Positions 54,911 through 64,000 of a DNA stretch of 64,000 nucleotides are shown piece by piece. The notes beneath the pieces are model-generated. The model was not told the origin of the DNA. It saw nothing but the letters and a program-made list of their open reading frames with translations, and made no database searches. The DNA is from Adiantum capillus-veneris (lineage: Eukaryota > Streptophyta > Polypodiopsida > Polypodiales > Pteridaceae): positions 122,276,891 through 122,340,890 of the forward strand of contig CM043947.1 of assembly GCA_014529385.2 (NCBI GenBank). The letters are read 5' to 3'. The position numbers and the translations under genes were made by a program. Within the stretch, counting starts at the first letter, position 1. Each line of letters starts with the position of its first letter.

Positions 54911-56602
54911 TTGGCATTGGTTAGCAAGGCGTCTCGAAGCTATGGGGCAATTTTTACATGTGATGAGAGTCCACACGAGTGGATTGCGAATTTTGAGCTA
55001 TATTTTTTGTCATTGCGTATACCAAACGAGAACAACAAGATGCAAACTTTCTTGCTAGTGATGCATGATAAAGTGAAGATGAATCTTTGGAAAGTGAGTT
55101 TAGGCATGCTTGGCCGGCTCTACGGGCGCGTTTCCTACATGATTTTTGCAAAGAGGCGTCCCCAATCGAGATGGATGTAAAACTGAAGGTGCTTAAATAG
55201 GATCTAAGTGAAGAATTCAAAATTTTTTGGATCGCTTTGAAGTGTGTTGGGTAGAGTTAGCGGCAGCCATGCAATTGGCTAATGGAGACTACTTTAAGCT
55301 AGATAAATTCATGGCGTGTTTTCATCTTAAATTGAGGGATAAAGTGGAGTTTGAAATCTTAGAGAACGACAATGGTGCAGTGGCCATTGCAAAGGCGAAG
55401 AGCAAGAAAATAAAAAAGAAGATTGAACAAGGTGTATCGGGCTACGAAGCGGATGATGTTCATGAGGAGAACCATAGGAACTGAGGTGTAGCCATTGTGC
55501 CATAGAATTGGGTGCGAATCGTATATTATTTTTCCAAGAAGATACATGAATTGCGACTAAGTGTGATGGAATTAAACCAAGAGGAGCAAGGGACAGGGCA
55601 AGGCCGTTGCCTAGCAAGTGCTACAATTGTGGTGAAGAAGGACACTATACATCGGATTGCCCTCATCGCTAAGAGAAAGAGGCAGCATTTATCCACTATT
55701 CTGTAGAGGTAGAGGCCAAGCACATTTCAAAGGATCGAGAGAGTAGGTAGTCGAAAATCAGGTGCAACCAGCTCCTCCGGATGGTGGTGAAGTCCCTAAG
55801 GTGAACATCATTGGGGTAGATAAGCAGGATGTTGAAGTTTTGGCCATCAAAAGGGATAAAGCTGAAAGGGAAACTAAAACCAAGCAAGAGATTAGGGCCT
55901 GCAAAGGTAAAGAGAAGATATATGAAGGTTGGGAGTAGCCAGAAACTAGCAAAAAGAGAAGACATTGTAGGATCAAATAGGATGATTTCCAGCTAGCACA
56001 CGACTACCCGATGTGCAATGCCAAAAGTCTAGCATTACCTTTGGTCAGTTGTTGGATTTGAATCCTAAGATGTGGAGACAATGGTCTACGAGAGTTAGCA
56101 CAAGGTTGCCAAAGGCTAAGGACAATGTGCATGCAGTGCAAAACATGGTATTAAGGGTGGCCAGCCCGATGAATGCCCTTCCTCTGGTGGATGCAATCAT
56201 TGAAAAAGAGGATGCAGGTGAATGCCTATATAGATGGTGGAGCACATGTTTGCATCATGACAGAGGTTGCTATGAGTGAAACAAGGTGTCAAAGAAGTAG
56301 CTAAATCAATTTTGTGCATGAGGATGGCTAACCATACCAAAGCTAGGTGTTTGGGTTTGGCTCAAGATGTGAGAGTGATGGGAATTGAGTGCTTGATCAA
56401 TTTCTTTGTGATGAAAGCAGGTGATAATGCGTACCCTATCATCTTGGGTAGGCATGGTTTCTTGAAATAGGTGCTAAGCAAGATTGGGAAAGCAGGGCGT
56501 TCACCTTGCCTAACAACGAGAGAGAAAGACAGGTGGTGCTTGATTTAAGAACAAAGAGAGCCGTTTCCATCCTACGACGGCAAGAGACGAAGATGATTGT
56601 TT
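54911..56602 (+). pseudogene. Fragment H: gag-protease without pol
   Basis: Gag pieces contain SPHEWIANFELYFLSLRIPN and FKLDKFMACFHLKLRDKVEF. A CCHC knuckle, CYNCGEEGHYTSDC, lies at about 55618-55662. The region SITFGQLLDLNPKMWRQWS and protease-like motifs AYIDGGAHVCIM and YPIILG follow, as in the gag-protease of elements A and C. There are several frame changes and stops (55498, 55672, 55979 and around 56220-56330). After a final short stretch resembling the post-protease linker there is no RT. A truncated Tat-like element or a deleted non-autonomous one. Confidence 0.75.
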
Positions 56603-57223
56603 GAAGGATGCAACAGACAGACACCTAAAGAGCAGGCTATATGTCACACTTCATTGTATTCTATCTTTTTCCCCCCAAAGAATCCTTGTAATTAGAAAGT
56701 AATGATTCTTGAAGTGTATTCATCTAGCCCAGTATTCTCTATTTCTCACTGAGAACCTACAAGCCATGTAAAGTGGCCAATGGCCGTGGGAAAGGGTCCC
56801 AAGTATTTGGGTCAAAACCCTTAGTTTCAAAAGTGACATTATCATTATCTCAAAAGAGTTTTTGGATGTCGACTGTGAGCTATAAGTCTACTACATCTTG
56901 TAATCAATCTTTCTCTTTGTCTGGTAATCAAAAATCGATTCCGATTAGTGCATTGTGTTCCTTGTCTCTTGCTCTTGAATCTAAGTGTAATCATTCTCAA
57001 TTTTGTTATGGTTCATGATGACCTGTTTTAGAGCTAAATGCATCAATTTGAGTGCTAAAATGGTTATTTTTTTATGTTTTGACCTTGGAAGAGTGTTTCT
57101 ATGCATAGAGCTACCTTTCTGAATAGTTTTGTTGCACTTTTTTGCACATTTTTTTGGGATGGATCATTATGATGGTACGTCCATTGATGACCACATAACT
57201 TGGTAGGATTGTGTCCTTAGGTG
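56603..57223. other. Non-coding stretch after fragment H
   Basis: No gene recognised. A pyrimidine-rich TTTTTCCCCCC tract lies at 56667-56678. Confidence 0.5.
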
Positions 57224-57526
57224 TTGTAACACCCCTCCTTAAGTTTCGTTGCATTTCAACATTGTTTGGATGTCAAAAAGGCGTGATGACCTAGAGTGAT
57301 GAGACTCAACATAGGTAGATTTTTGGACTGGAGAGTGATAGATTTTCTAAAGTAGTCGATTGCAAAGTTTCGTAGGTTCACTTCTTGAGACTGGCAATCT
57401 CAAAGAGTCTCCGTGCCCTATATCGAGTCGCTTCCATGAGTATTGACACATGTTAGTGGCAGATAGCTATGCTGCAAACGTTTGTCGCGCGACCAGCTAA
57501 CATTGGCACCGTTGTTGGGGATACAA
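57224..57526 (+). mobile_element. 303 bp inserted segment or LTR/PBS remnant
   Basis: Flanked by a perfect 10 bp direct repeat TCCTTAGGTG (57214-57223 and 57527-57536), with short inverted ends TTGTAACACCCC and GGGGATACAA. This would fit a small Mutator-like insertion. However, 57504-57521 reads TGGCACCGTTGTTGGGGA, very like a plant Athila/Tat PBS, following a ...CTAACA that could be an LTR end. The two readings conflict. Confidence 0.4.
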
Positions 57527-57899
57527 TCCTTAGGTGGTGAGTGACCTAGTCATATGGAAAGCCTCCTTTTCAGAGATTTTGACACCCCATTCCATTTACA
57601 CTTAGGCAGGAAAGCAGCTAGACAAGGGTTTAGTGCTTCATAGAGAATGGAGTCAAAAACAGGCCAATTCTACTCTTTAGGAGCATGGAGAGTTGTGAGT
57701 GAGATACACAAGTCATTTCATTCTTTGTCTTTCTCTATGATTGGTAAGGGATCTTATCCATCCATTACATTGTTACTTTTGCACTGTTTTATTTATTTTT
57801 GTTCATAGATTCAATTCAGTTCATAGGAGTAGGTAGTATAACAACTTCAACCATCAAATGGGGCTGAAAGAATCACGATAAAAACTGACCAAAACCATA

Positions 57900-59260
57900 T
57901 TCTAGTACAAAAGACCATAACTTTGAAAAATTGAAAATTTGATGGCCAGAGCGCCAAACCTGATTCAAACTGAAAAAAACCTTGCAAAGAGGATTAAACA
58001 AGCTTGAAGGAATCAATCTAAACAATTCCTTTCTAGTTTTGATGAGGAACATGGATCGCGATCCATATATGCGTGTGACCAAATGATTAGAAATTGTCAC
58101 CCATTGTTCTTGCTATCACATACCAGAATCTTGAGTTTGATCATAAATAGATTGCTGAAGTACGTCCAAAATCAAGAGTTTGGACAAATTTGCAAAAAAT
58201 CTTGAAAATTTAGTAAAATTTGGGAAGATTGAACTTTTAGTGTTCCAAATTCAAAAAAGGGTGAGATTTGGCTTCTCTAGGAAATAGGAACCCGTAGGGC
58301 AAAAATTCATCTCAAAGTGCTTCCCAACATGGATCTCAATCCATGTACCTGGTTGACATTTTGGATTGATATTTGACCAGTTCATCCTTGATAACTAGTG
58401 GAACAACTTTTCTAAAAGAAACCACAACAGAAAAGTGCAAAAAGTTGATCAAAATACCAAAATTTTGCTAGATAACCAAAAACCGCAAAGCAAACACAAA
58501 TTTTTTCTTTTGGTTGGGCAAAAGTAGTTCAAATTTAAAAAGATTTTGGGAAGAGTGTCATCATAACCAAGACTATAAGCTGACCAAATCTCATGTCAAA
58601 ATGAGGTCAAACATGGATCACGATCCATGTACCTCATCAAGATTTTGGGCTAAAATTTGACAACTGATATACTTTGAATTACAATTCCTAGAAGAACCAT
58701 TGCTAAAAATTTTACAAAAGAGGTGAAAAAGGCAAAAGACAAATGATATCCAAAACGGCTAGAACAAATTTGAGAATTCACTTTTGGCTGACAAAAACTA
58801 GTTCAAATCCAAAACCTTTGATACCCTAACATCCAGTAAACATGTTGATCCTAATGGTATCCATAAAAGGCAAGTTGGATTCCCAACATTAATCACGATC
58901 CATGTACCTTTCTTGAAATTTTGAACAAAAATTGGACCAGTGTGGACCTTAAACCATTTTGAACAAAAATTCCCAAAGCAAGGAAGTGAAAAGAAATCTA
59001 AAGGAGGTCAAAAATGACAAAATCAATTCAGATAAAAAATCACCAAAAAAGGGCTAGGGTTTGACTTTGGTCCACCCTAAACAGACCCAAACTTTACCAA
59101 AAACATAGATTTGAGATCTTTAGACCAAGCGCTAGGTGTGGGATCAAAATCACCCCATTTTGTCACTGAGGTACATGGATTGCGATCCATGTTTCTCTGA
59201 GACATACTGAGACCAGAACTTCACCACAACCAGACATAGTCTCCAAGACCCTGGTGGTCT
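57900..59260. repeat. Five-copy, roughly 280 bp diverged tandem repeat with palindromic core
   Basis: Cores at 58049, 58327, 58611, 58886 and 59173 (spacing 278, 284, 275 and 287) read as variants of ACATGGATCGCGATCCATGT, a perfect 20 bp palindrome in consensus. Other shared words between units include ATTTTGGGCTAAAATTTGAC-like and TTTTGGTTGGGCAAAA-like stretches. The units are otherwise strongly diverged and non-coding. Confidence 0.75.
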
Positions 59261-59261
59261 T

Positions 59262-59747
59262 TTCACAATTGAAATTGGACTTAAGTTGTGGATGTATAAG
59301 CAAAATTGAAAAATTGTTTAAGTGTTGGATAAAATTTTGCCAATTGTAAGCTTGAACTAAAAAGAGCGGCTGTAAACTCATAGCCATCAATATTTTTTTA
59401 CTGGGTGCAGGAGCTAGAGGGTGCGGCTCAACAAGTAAGTCAAACTAGAGAGAACACAAGGTAGCCAATTAGGTAACAAGGTTGGGGTTTTGTAAGACCA
59501 TTTGTTCATGTCTTTGCAATTAGGAATATTGTATTAGAATAGGAATCCAAGCCTAAGAACCTAAGAGACCAAGCGAGCAACATTTCAACTGAAGAGAGTG
59601 TGAATCGAAATCCGTTGCATCCGCTAGAAACCATTATAGAGGAAAGTATATATGTAATACATCATCGAAAACATCATAAACCATAGTGACCAAGGGATTC
59701 AACAAGGTGAGCTCTAACAAAGAAACTCCCACTGGGGCAGGTCCTTC
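59262..59747. other. Non-coding stretch before locus J
   Basis: No gene or repeat seen. AT-rich with short purine-rich runs. Confidence 0.5.
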
Positions 59748-60359
59748 TTGACCCGCATCAGACATCGAGCTATTGTATCTAAAATTTCAATTCAAGAAAA
59801 AGTTGACTCAGGTAAAATCTATAAGGATGGAATGGACCGCTACTATGTCAAATTGGAGAACAAACCATGCAAGTTCAAGGACCTTGTAGATGTGGACTAT
59901 AATGGAGATAGATACTTTGACCGGGAAGGAATGATGTATCTAGTTGTGCATAACCCCTTCATTGTGGACAAATGGGGGTTGACTGGCACCAAGGACAAAG
60001 TAGATGCGGATGAGCCACCCACGTTAGACAAGTAGAACACTCTGCTCAGGTGCATTAACGAGACGGAGTGGCTCAATACAGACAACACTTTTGTGGGACT
60101 TTATAAATTCAATAATGGAGAGCAAATACTCTATTATATATGTGATGAACCCGACATTGAAGAGCTAACTGACCACAAGAGACTCTATGTTTTTACATAC
60201 ATAGAGGGAAGAAATATCCAAGTGGTCATGATGGATAAGCATGGCCGTAAATACTCTCCTATAGATCGTAAGGTGGACCAAAAACCTTGTCCTGGACAGA
60301 GGTTTTATAATCGGTACATAAAACCATATCTATTAGTTCAATTCGATATATTCTTTTGA
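59748..60359 (+). pseudogene. Hypothetical ORF of about 204 residues with one internal stop
   Basis: 59748-60035 and 60093-60359 are in the same frame and are separated only by a TAG (60033-60035), with open sequence between. The product would be soluble, charged and Tyr-rich (YYVKLENKPCKFKDLVDVDY, YLVVHNPFIVDKWG, LYVFTYIEGRNIQVVMMD). No signal peptide, membrane segment or family is recognised. It lies about 340 bp upstream of the multi-exon gene on the same strand and could be its partner in a transposon, or unrelated. Confidence 0.45.
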
Positions 60360-60401
60360 ACAGCTTTTTAATTAAATATAGAATTTCCACAGCTTTTTGT
60401 T

Positions 60402-60537
60402 AAATATAGAAGACGGCTCTGTACCTCTTAACTATGCACGTCAGCCAGCTCTTTACACCATTACTATTTCCACGTCTCTTTTTTAAATATAGAAGACGGC
60501 TCTGTAGCTCTTAACTATGCACGTCAGTTAGCTCTTT
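60402..60537. repeat. 83 bp period tandem duplication upstream of the multi-exon gene
   Basis: AAATATAGAAGACGGCTCTG starts at 60402 and 60485 and continues for over 50 nearly identical bases (CTTAACTATGCACGTCAG). A third, weaker AAATATAGAA occurs at 60374. Confidence 0.8.
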
Positions 60538-61632
60538 GTCTTCCCGCTCTCTCGTTTTCCTGTCTCTCTCTAACTCTCTGTGTAGGAGCACAAATTGCTG
60601 TTTTACTTTGTAGGCCTATCACACATCTATTGTTGTCATATACTGCTCTTGCTCTCTGTAGGACTATCACCTCGCTCAATCTCTCCCTCTCTAGCATGGA
60701 GCAAGAATCTCACACTGTATGTGACTGCTCTCAGCCTCACTGTGAACTATGTGCTAGGTATGCTGTTGATGCGGTCAAGGAATATCATGCTAGGAGAAAG
60801 AGGGAGCAGCGTGCTAAGAACAAGCTTGAGCAGGTAGCACGTGAGGAAGATAATGATGAAAATGGTGCTGATGATGCAAAGCGTCAAAGACTTTGCAATG
60901 ACCTTGTTATGCTCTTCAATCGGCGTACAAAGGCCCTCGATGTTGCATCACGCTCAGATATTTTGTGCAAGTTTGTCAATCATCCTTCTCTTGGAGACCT
61001 TGAAATGCCCAGGGCACAAACAACCTTCGTTGAAGCCATACGCAACACAATAGATGCAATCAAATTACCCAAGAGCGGACAGGAGCTCTTTCTTAAAAGC
61101 TTCATCACCACAATGCTTATGAATGTTGAGTGTACATCTACCTCAAAAGTGAATGTTTCAGCTGCATCTAAGTTGCTAAATTTGCACAAGAGGAACTTCA
61201 CAGCTGCAGAGAATCGGTTGAGGGAAGCAGGTGATGGCAATTTGCCAATCTCTTTGTGTGCTCGACAGCCCATGGATCGTGGTTTCATAACACCTGATGA
61301 GAAAGAGTTGATCTTCTCTTTTTGGATGTCTAACACTCGTGTTTCACCCAATAAGAAGGATGTGTGTAAAAAGCGTATTGGAAGAAATTCATATGTCAAA
61401 CATCCTGTGCATCTTCGTGAACAATCTCAGGTAATAACTTGCTTCACTATATCCATTTTTGTTTTCTAATATTTGCATTCATGACCTATATTCACTATAA
61501 ATGGGTTGATAAGAGTAGATATGAAATCGGATATGAAGGAAGTTATAAATGGAAATAAGGGGAATCTGTATTTGGTCCTAGACTAAGAGTAGATAAATAT
61601 TGGATGTGAAGGAGAATATAAATGGAAACATA

Positions 61633-61710
61633 GTTTATATCATACGCGTATGTTTGCTGAAACATACGTTTGCAGACGCATACGTTCACACGCGTATGAT
61701 ATGTATAAAC
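61633..61710. repeat. Imperfect inverted repeat in intron 1
   Basis: GTTTATATCATACGCGTA is matched by ACGCGTATGATATGTATAAA in inverted orientation about 40 bases later, with small bulges. The loop itself contains CATACG/CGTATG-type pairs. Confidence 0.6.
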
Positions 61711-61724
61711 TCGTTAGGTAAAAA

Positions 61725-62980
61725 ACTGGTTTACATAACCAATAAAAATCTTTTAACACTTATTTCTCACTGGTATACATAGTGGTTAAGTGTTCACATG
61801 TACTCGTCACGTGTTCACATGTACTGTTTGTCATGTCAGATAGGTAAAAAACATATCTATTTGAAAGGAAAATACTGGTTTACGTATCCAGTAAATTATT
61901 TTGTACACTTATTTCTCACTGGTATACATCGTGATTAAGTGCTCACATGTACTGGTTAGGTAAATAACATACCAGTTTTAAATGAAAAGAATGGTTTACA
62001 TCAGCAGTCAGAACATTTGAACTGGTTGACAATTATATACCACTGGTACGTACCAAGGACATGTGTTCATTTTTTTTGAACACATTTTTCTCACTGGTAT
62101 ACATCGTGGTTAAGTGCTTACATGTACTGGTTAGGTAAATAACATAGCGGTTTTAAATGAAAAGACTGGTTTACATCAGCAGTAAGAACATTTGAACAAG
62201 TTGACACTTATATACCACTGGTACGTACCAAGGACATGTGTTAATTTCTTTTAACACTAATAAGTTCTCACTGGTATACATCATGGTTAAGTGCTCACTT
62301 GTACTGGTTAGGTAAATAACATACCGGTTATAAATGAAAAGACTCGTTTACATCAGCAGTAAGAACATTTGAACTGGTTGACACTTATATGTGTTCATTC
62401 TTTTTAACACTTATTTCTCACTAGTATACATCGTGGTTAAGTGCTCACTTGTACTGGTTAGGTAAATAACATACCGGTTATAAATGAAAAGACTGGTTTA
62501 CATCAGCAGTAAGAACATTTGAACTGGTTGACACTTATATACCACGGGTACGTACCAAGGACATGTGTTCATTTTTTTAACCCTTATTTTTCACTGGTAC
62601 ACAGCATGGGTAAGTGCTCACATGTACTGGTTAGGTAAATAACATACCGGTTTTAAATGAAAAAGCTGGTTTACATCAGTAGTAAGAACATTTGAACTGG
62701 TTGACACTTATATACCACTGGTACGTACCAAGGGCATGTGTTCATTATTTTTAACACTTATTTCTCACTGGTATACATCGTGGTTAAGTGCTCACTTGTA
62801 CTGGTTAGGTAAATAACATATTGGTTATAAATGAAAAGACTGGTTTACATCAACAGTAAGAACATTTGCACTGGTTGACACTTATATACCACTGGTACGT
62901 ACCAAGGACATGTGTTCATATATACTGGTTTACCTAACCAATTAAGTGAAAAAACATAGTGGTTTGAAATAAAAATATTG
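61725..62980. repeat. Seven-copy tandem array in intron 1 of locus J (unit about 175 or 150 bp)
   Basis: The marker CACTGGTATACATCGTGG recurs at 61768, 61917, 62092, 62269, 62419, 62592 and 62766 (some variants). Spacings of about 149 and 174-177 bp reflect absence or presence of one block, CCACTGGTACGTACCAAGGA, which itself contains the palindrome GGTACGTACC. Confidence 0.85.
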
Positions 62981-64000
62981 GTTTATAGTAATGTAACAGT
63001 TTTTCTCAAAGATAATAAAAACCTGCAGTTTTCTTCAATGTTCTTTAACCATATATGTCTTTCATTGTAGGTGGAGCTCTTTCTCAACTTCAAAGAACAA
63101 TACCCTGAAATTGTAATAAGGCAGCGGGCGTTTGAGTACATGAATCCATGTTTTGTGCGGAAATTCAGAGACCGATATACTTGCTGCTGCATTTCAAATG
63201 TTCAAAGGTCTTCCTAAAGGATGCCATAAATCACATGCGAAGTTCTGTATTCGGTCTGCATGGAAAAGCTTGCCATTGTCAATGCAACATATGCAAAGAC
63301 AATGGTGAATGCAAGGCACCAAAAAACCCTATCAATAGTGTAACAGCCTTATTGGACTCTATACTGTGTCCAAAATCAGATACGTGCACCTTCCATGCCC
63401 TTGCCTTCTTGAGTGGTTAATGTAAAAGGTGTGGCCCGGATAAGTTAGACTTTTGTGCTGCAGAGGCTGTATTTATTGCTAAAAAGATTGTGGTGAAGAT
63501 TTTTGAGGACCTAGAAGTAGGAACTGCGCGTGACGGTCTGAAGAAGAAAAGGAAAGTCTTGTCGCATAAGGAAATATCATGCCAGGATCTCTCAGTCATG
63601 TCCAAAGACCATCTTAAGAAATACATAATGCATAATTTTGTGTATAGATGGCAAGCAGAACAATATAAGGAATGTATACAAAGCTTTCCAGAAGATGTTG
63701 TTGTGTCAGTTGTTGACTTTGCTGAAAATTATAGTTTCAAAGAACAAAATGAGATTCAGTCCATGCACTGGTATTCAAATCAAGTAAATATTTTTGTGCA
63801 CATAACATATTTCCGAATTGCAGGTAACAACATCACCCTAGATCAGTATTATTTATTTTGTATTAAGCCTTCAATAATTACTGATTTTTATATTATGCAG
63901 GTGACATCCAAAAGACAATTCACTTCTTCATTTCAGATGACAAGCAACATGACACACATTTTGTTCAACACTGTTTTCTGAAACATGCGGAATGGCTAAA

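Larger units (their letters stand above)
60696..64000 (+). pseudogene. Multi-exon transposase-like gene (locus J), partial at window end
   Basis: Exon 1: 60696-61430 from the ATG (MEQESHTVCDCSQPHC), with a Cys-rich start, a basic helix (HARRKREQRAKNKLEQ) and a helical middle. Intron 1: 61431-63070 (GTAATA ... TTGTAG). Exon 2 continues in phase as VELFLNFKEQYPEIVI, then a Cys-rich region (CHCQCNICKDNGEC; CPKSDTCTFHA), then SVVDFAENYSFKEQNEIQS. Intron 2: 63825-63900 (GTAACA ... ATGCAG). Exon 3 continues in phase with HFFISDDKQHDTHF to the window end. From memory, the DFxENY, EIQSxHW and SDDxxHD order resembles a large uncharacterised, probably transposase-derived protein family seen in animals. 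Two defects: a one-base frameshift near 63195-63210, and TAA at 63418-63420 inside a Cys-rich motif. Confidence 0.6.

Noticed and set aside
57900-59260. CRISPR-like regular repeats
   Set aside because: The unit is about 280 bp, diverged throughout, with no 20-40 bp identical repeats or unique short spacers, in plant DNA.
1-64000. tRNA and rRNA genes
   Set aside because: I looked for TTCGANNC-type T-arms with upstream A-box patterns and for rRNA-like blocks and found none convincing. The tRNA-like matches are retrotransposon primer binding sites.

Overview
The window is plant nuclear DNA: a nested pile of LTR retrotransposons with almost no ordinary host genes. The evidence is Ty3/gypsy elements with plant-type PBS and PPT sites, a chromodomain integrase, Tat-type dual RNase H, a Ty1/copia fragment, AT-rich LTRs with TATA boxes and GT-AG introns. 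I cannot name the species. A large-genome, retroelement-rich vascular plant fits, and a non-seed plant is possible but unproven. I saw no rRNA, tRNA, CRISPR array or bacterial feature.

Layout, left to right. Element D (36-10977, minus) is a nearly complete gypsy element with 0.6 kb LTRs, gag, gag-protease, a damaged RT/RNase H, an integrase, and an unusual long post-integrase reading frame that carries a second aspartic-protease-like domain. 10978-12335 holds an unrecognised, intron-split gene fragment. Element C (about 12336-21809, minus) has 2.26 kb near-identical LTRs around a decayed Tat-type gag-pol that lacks the PBS, leader and start of gag. Element F (about 22030-25049, plus) is a collapsed copia element with one LTR. 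Element A (25050-43080, plus) is a Tat-type gypsy element with a pre-gag reading frame and dual RNase H. It is split at 30537-40309 by element B, a minus-strand chromovirus (LTRs 30537-32125 and 37851-39445) followed by a second, partial copy of B's 3' internal region (39446-40309). Element E (43081 to about 49.5 kb, plus) is an older, 5'-truncated relative of B that abuts the right LTR of A.

49.5-59.7 kb is older debris: a minus-strand gag fragment (G), a plus-strand gag-protease fragment (H), a small 0.3 kb inserted segment or LTR/PBS remnant at 57224-57536, and five copies of a roughly 280 bp tandem repeat that share a palindromic core. From 59.7 kb to the end lies a separate, intron-containing locus (J). 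It has a broken ORF of unknown function followed by a multi-exon gene resembling a cysteine-rich, transposase-like eukaryotic family. That gene carries a frameshift and a stop, has a 150/175 bp tandem array in its first intron, and runs off the window.

Inferred order of events: E is oldest, A inserted into or beside E, B inserted into A, B formed an LTR-sharing tandem, and a deletion then removed one end of that tandem plus about 350 bp of A. C and B are young by LTR similarity. Most inactivating changes in A, B and C are CAA/CAG/CGA to stop changes, as expected from cytosine deamination in methylated, silenced DNA.
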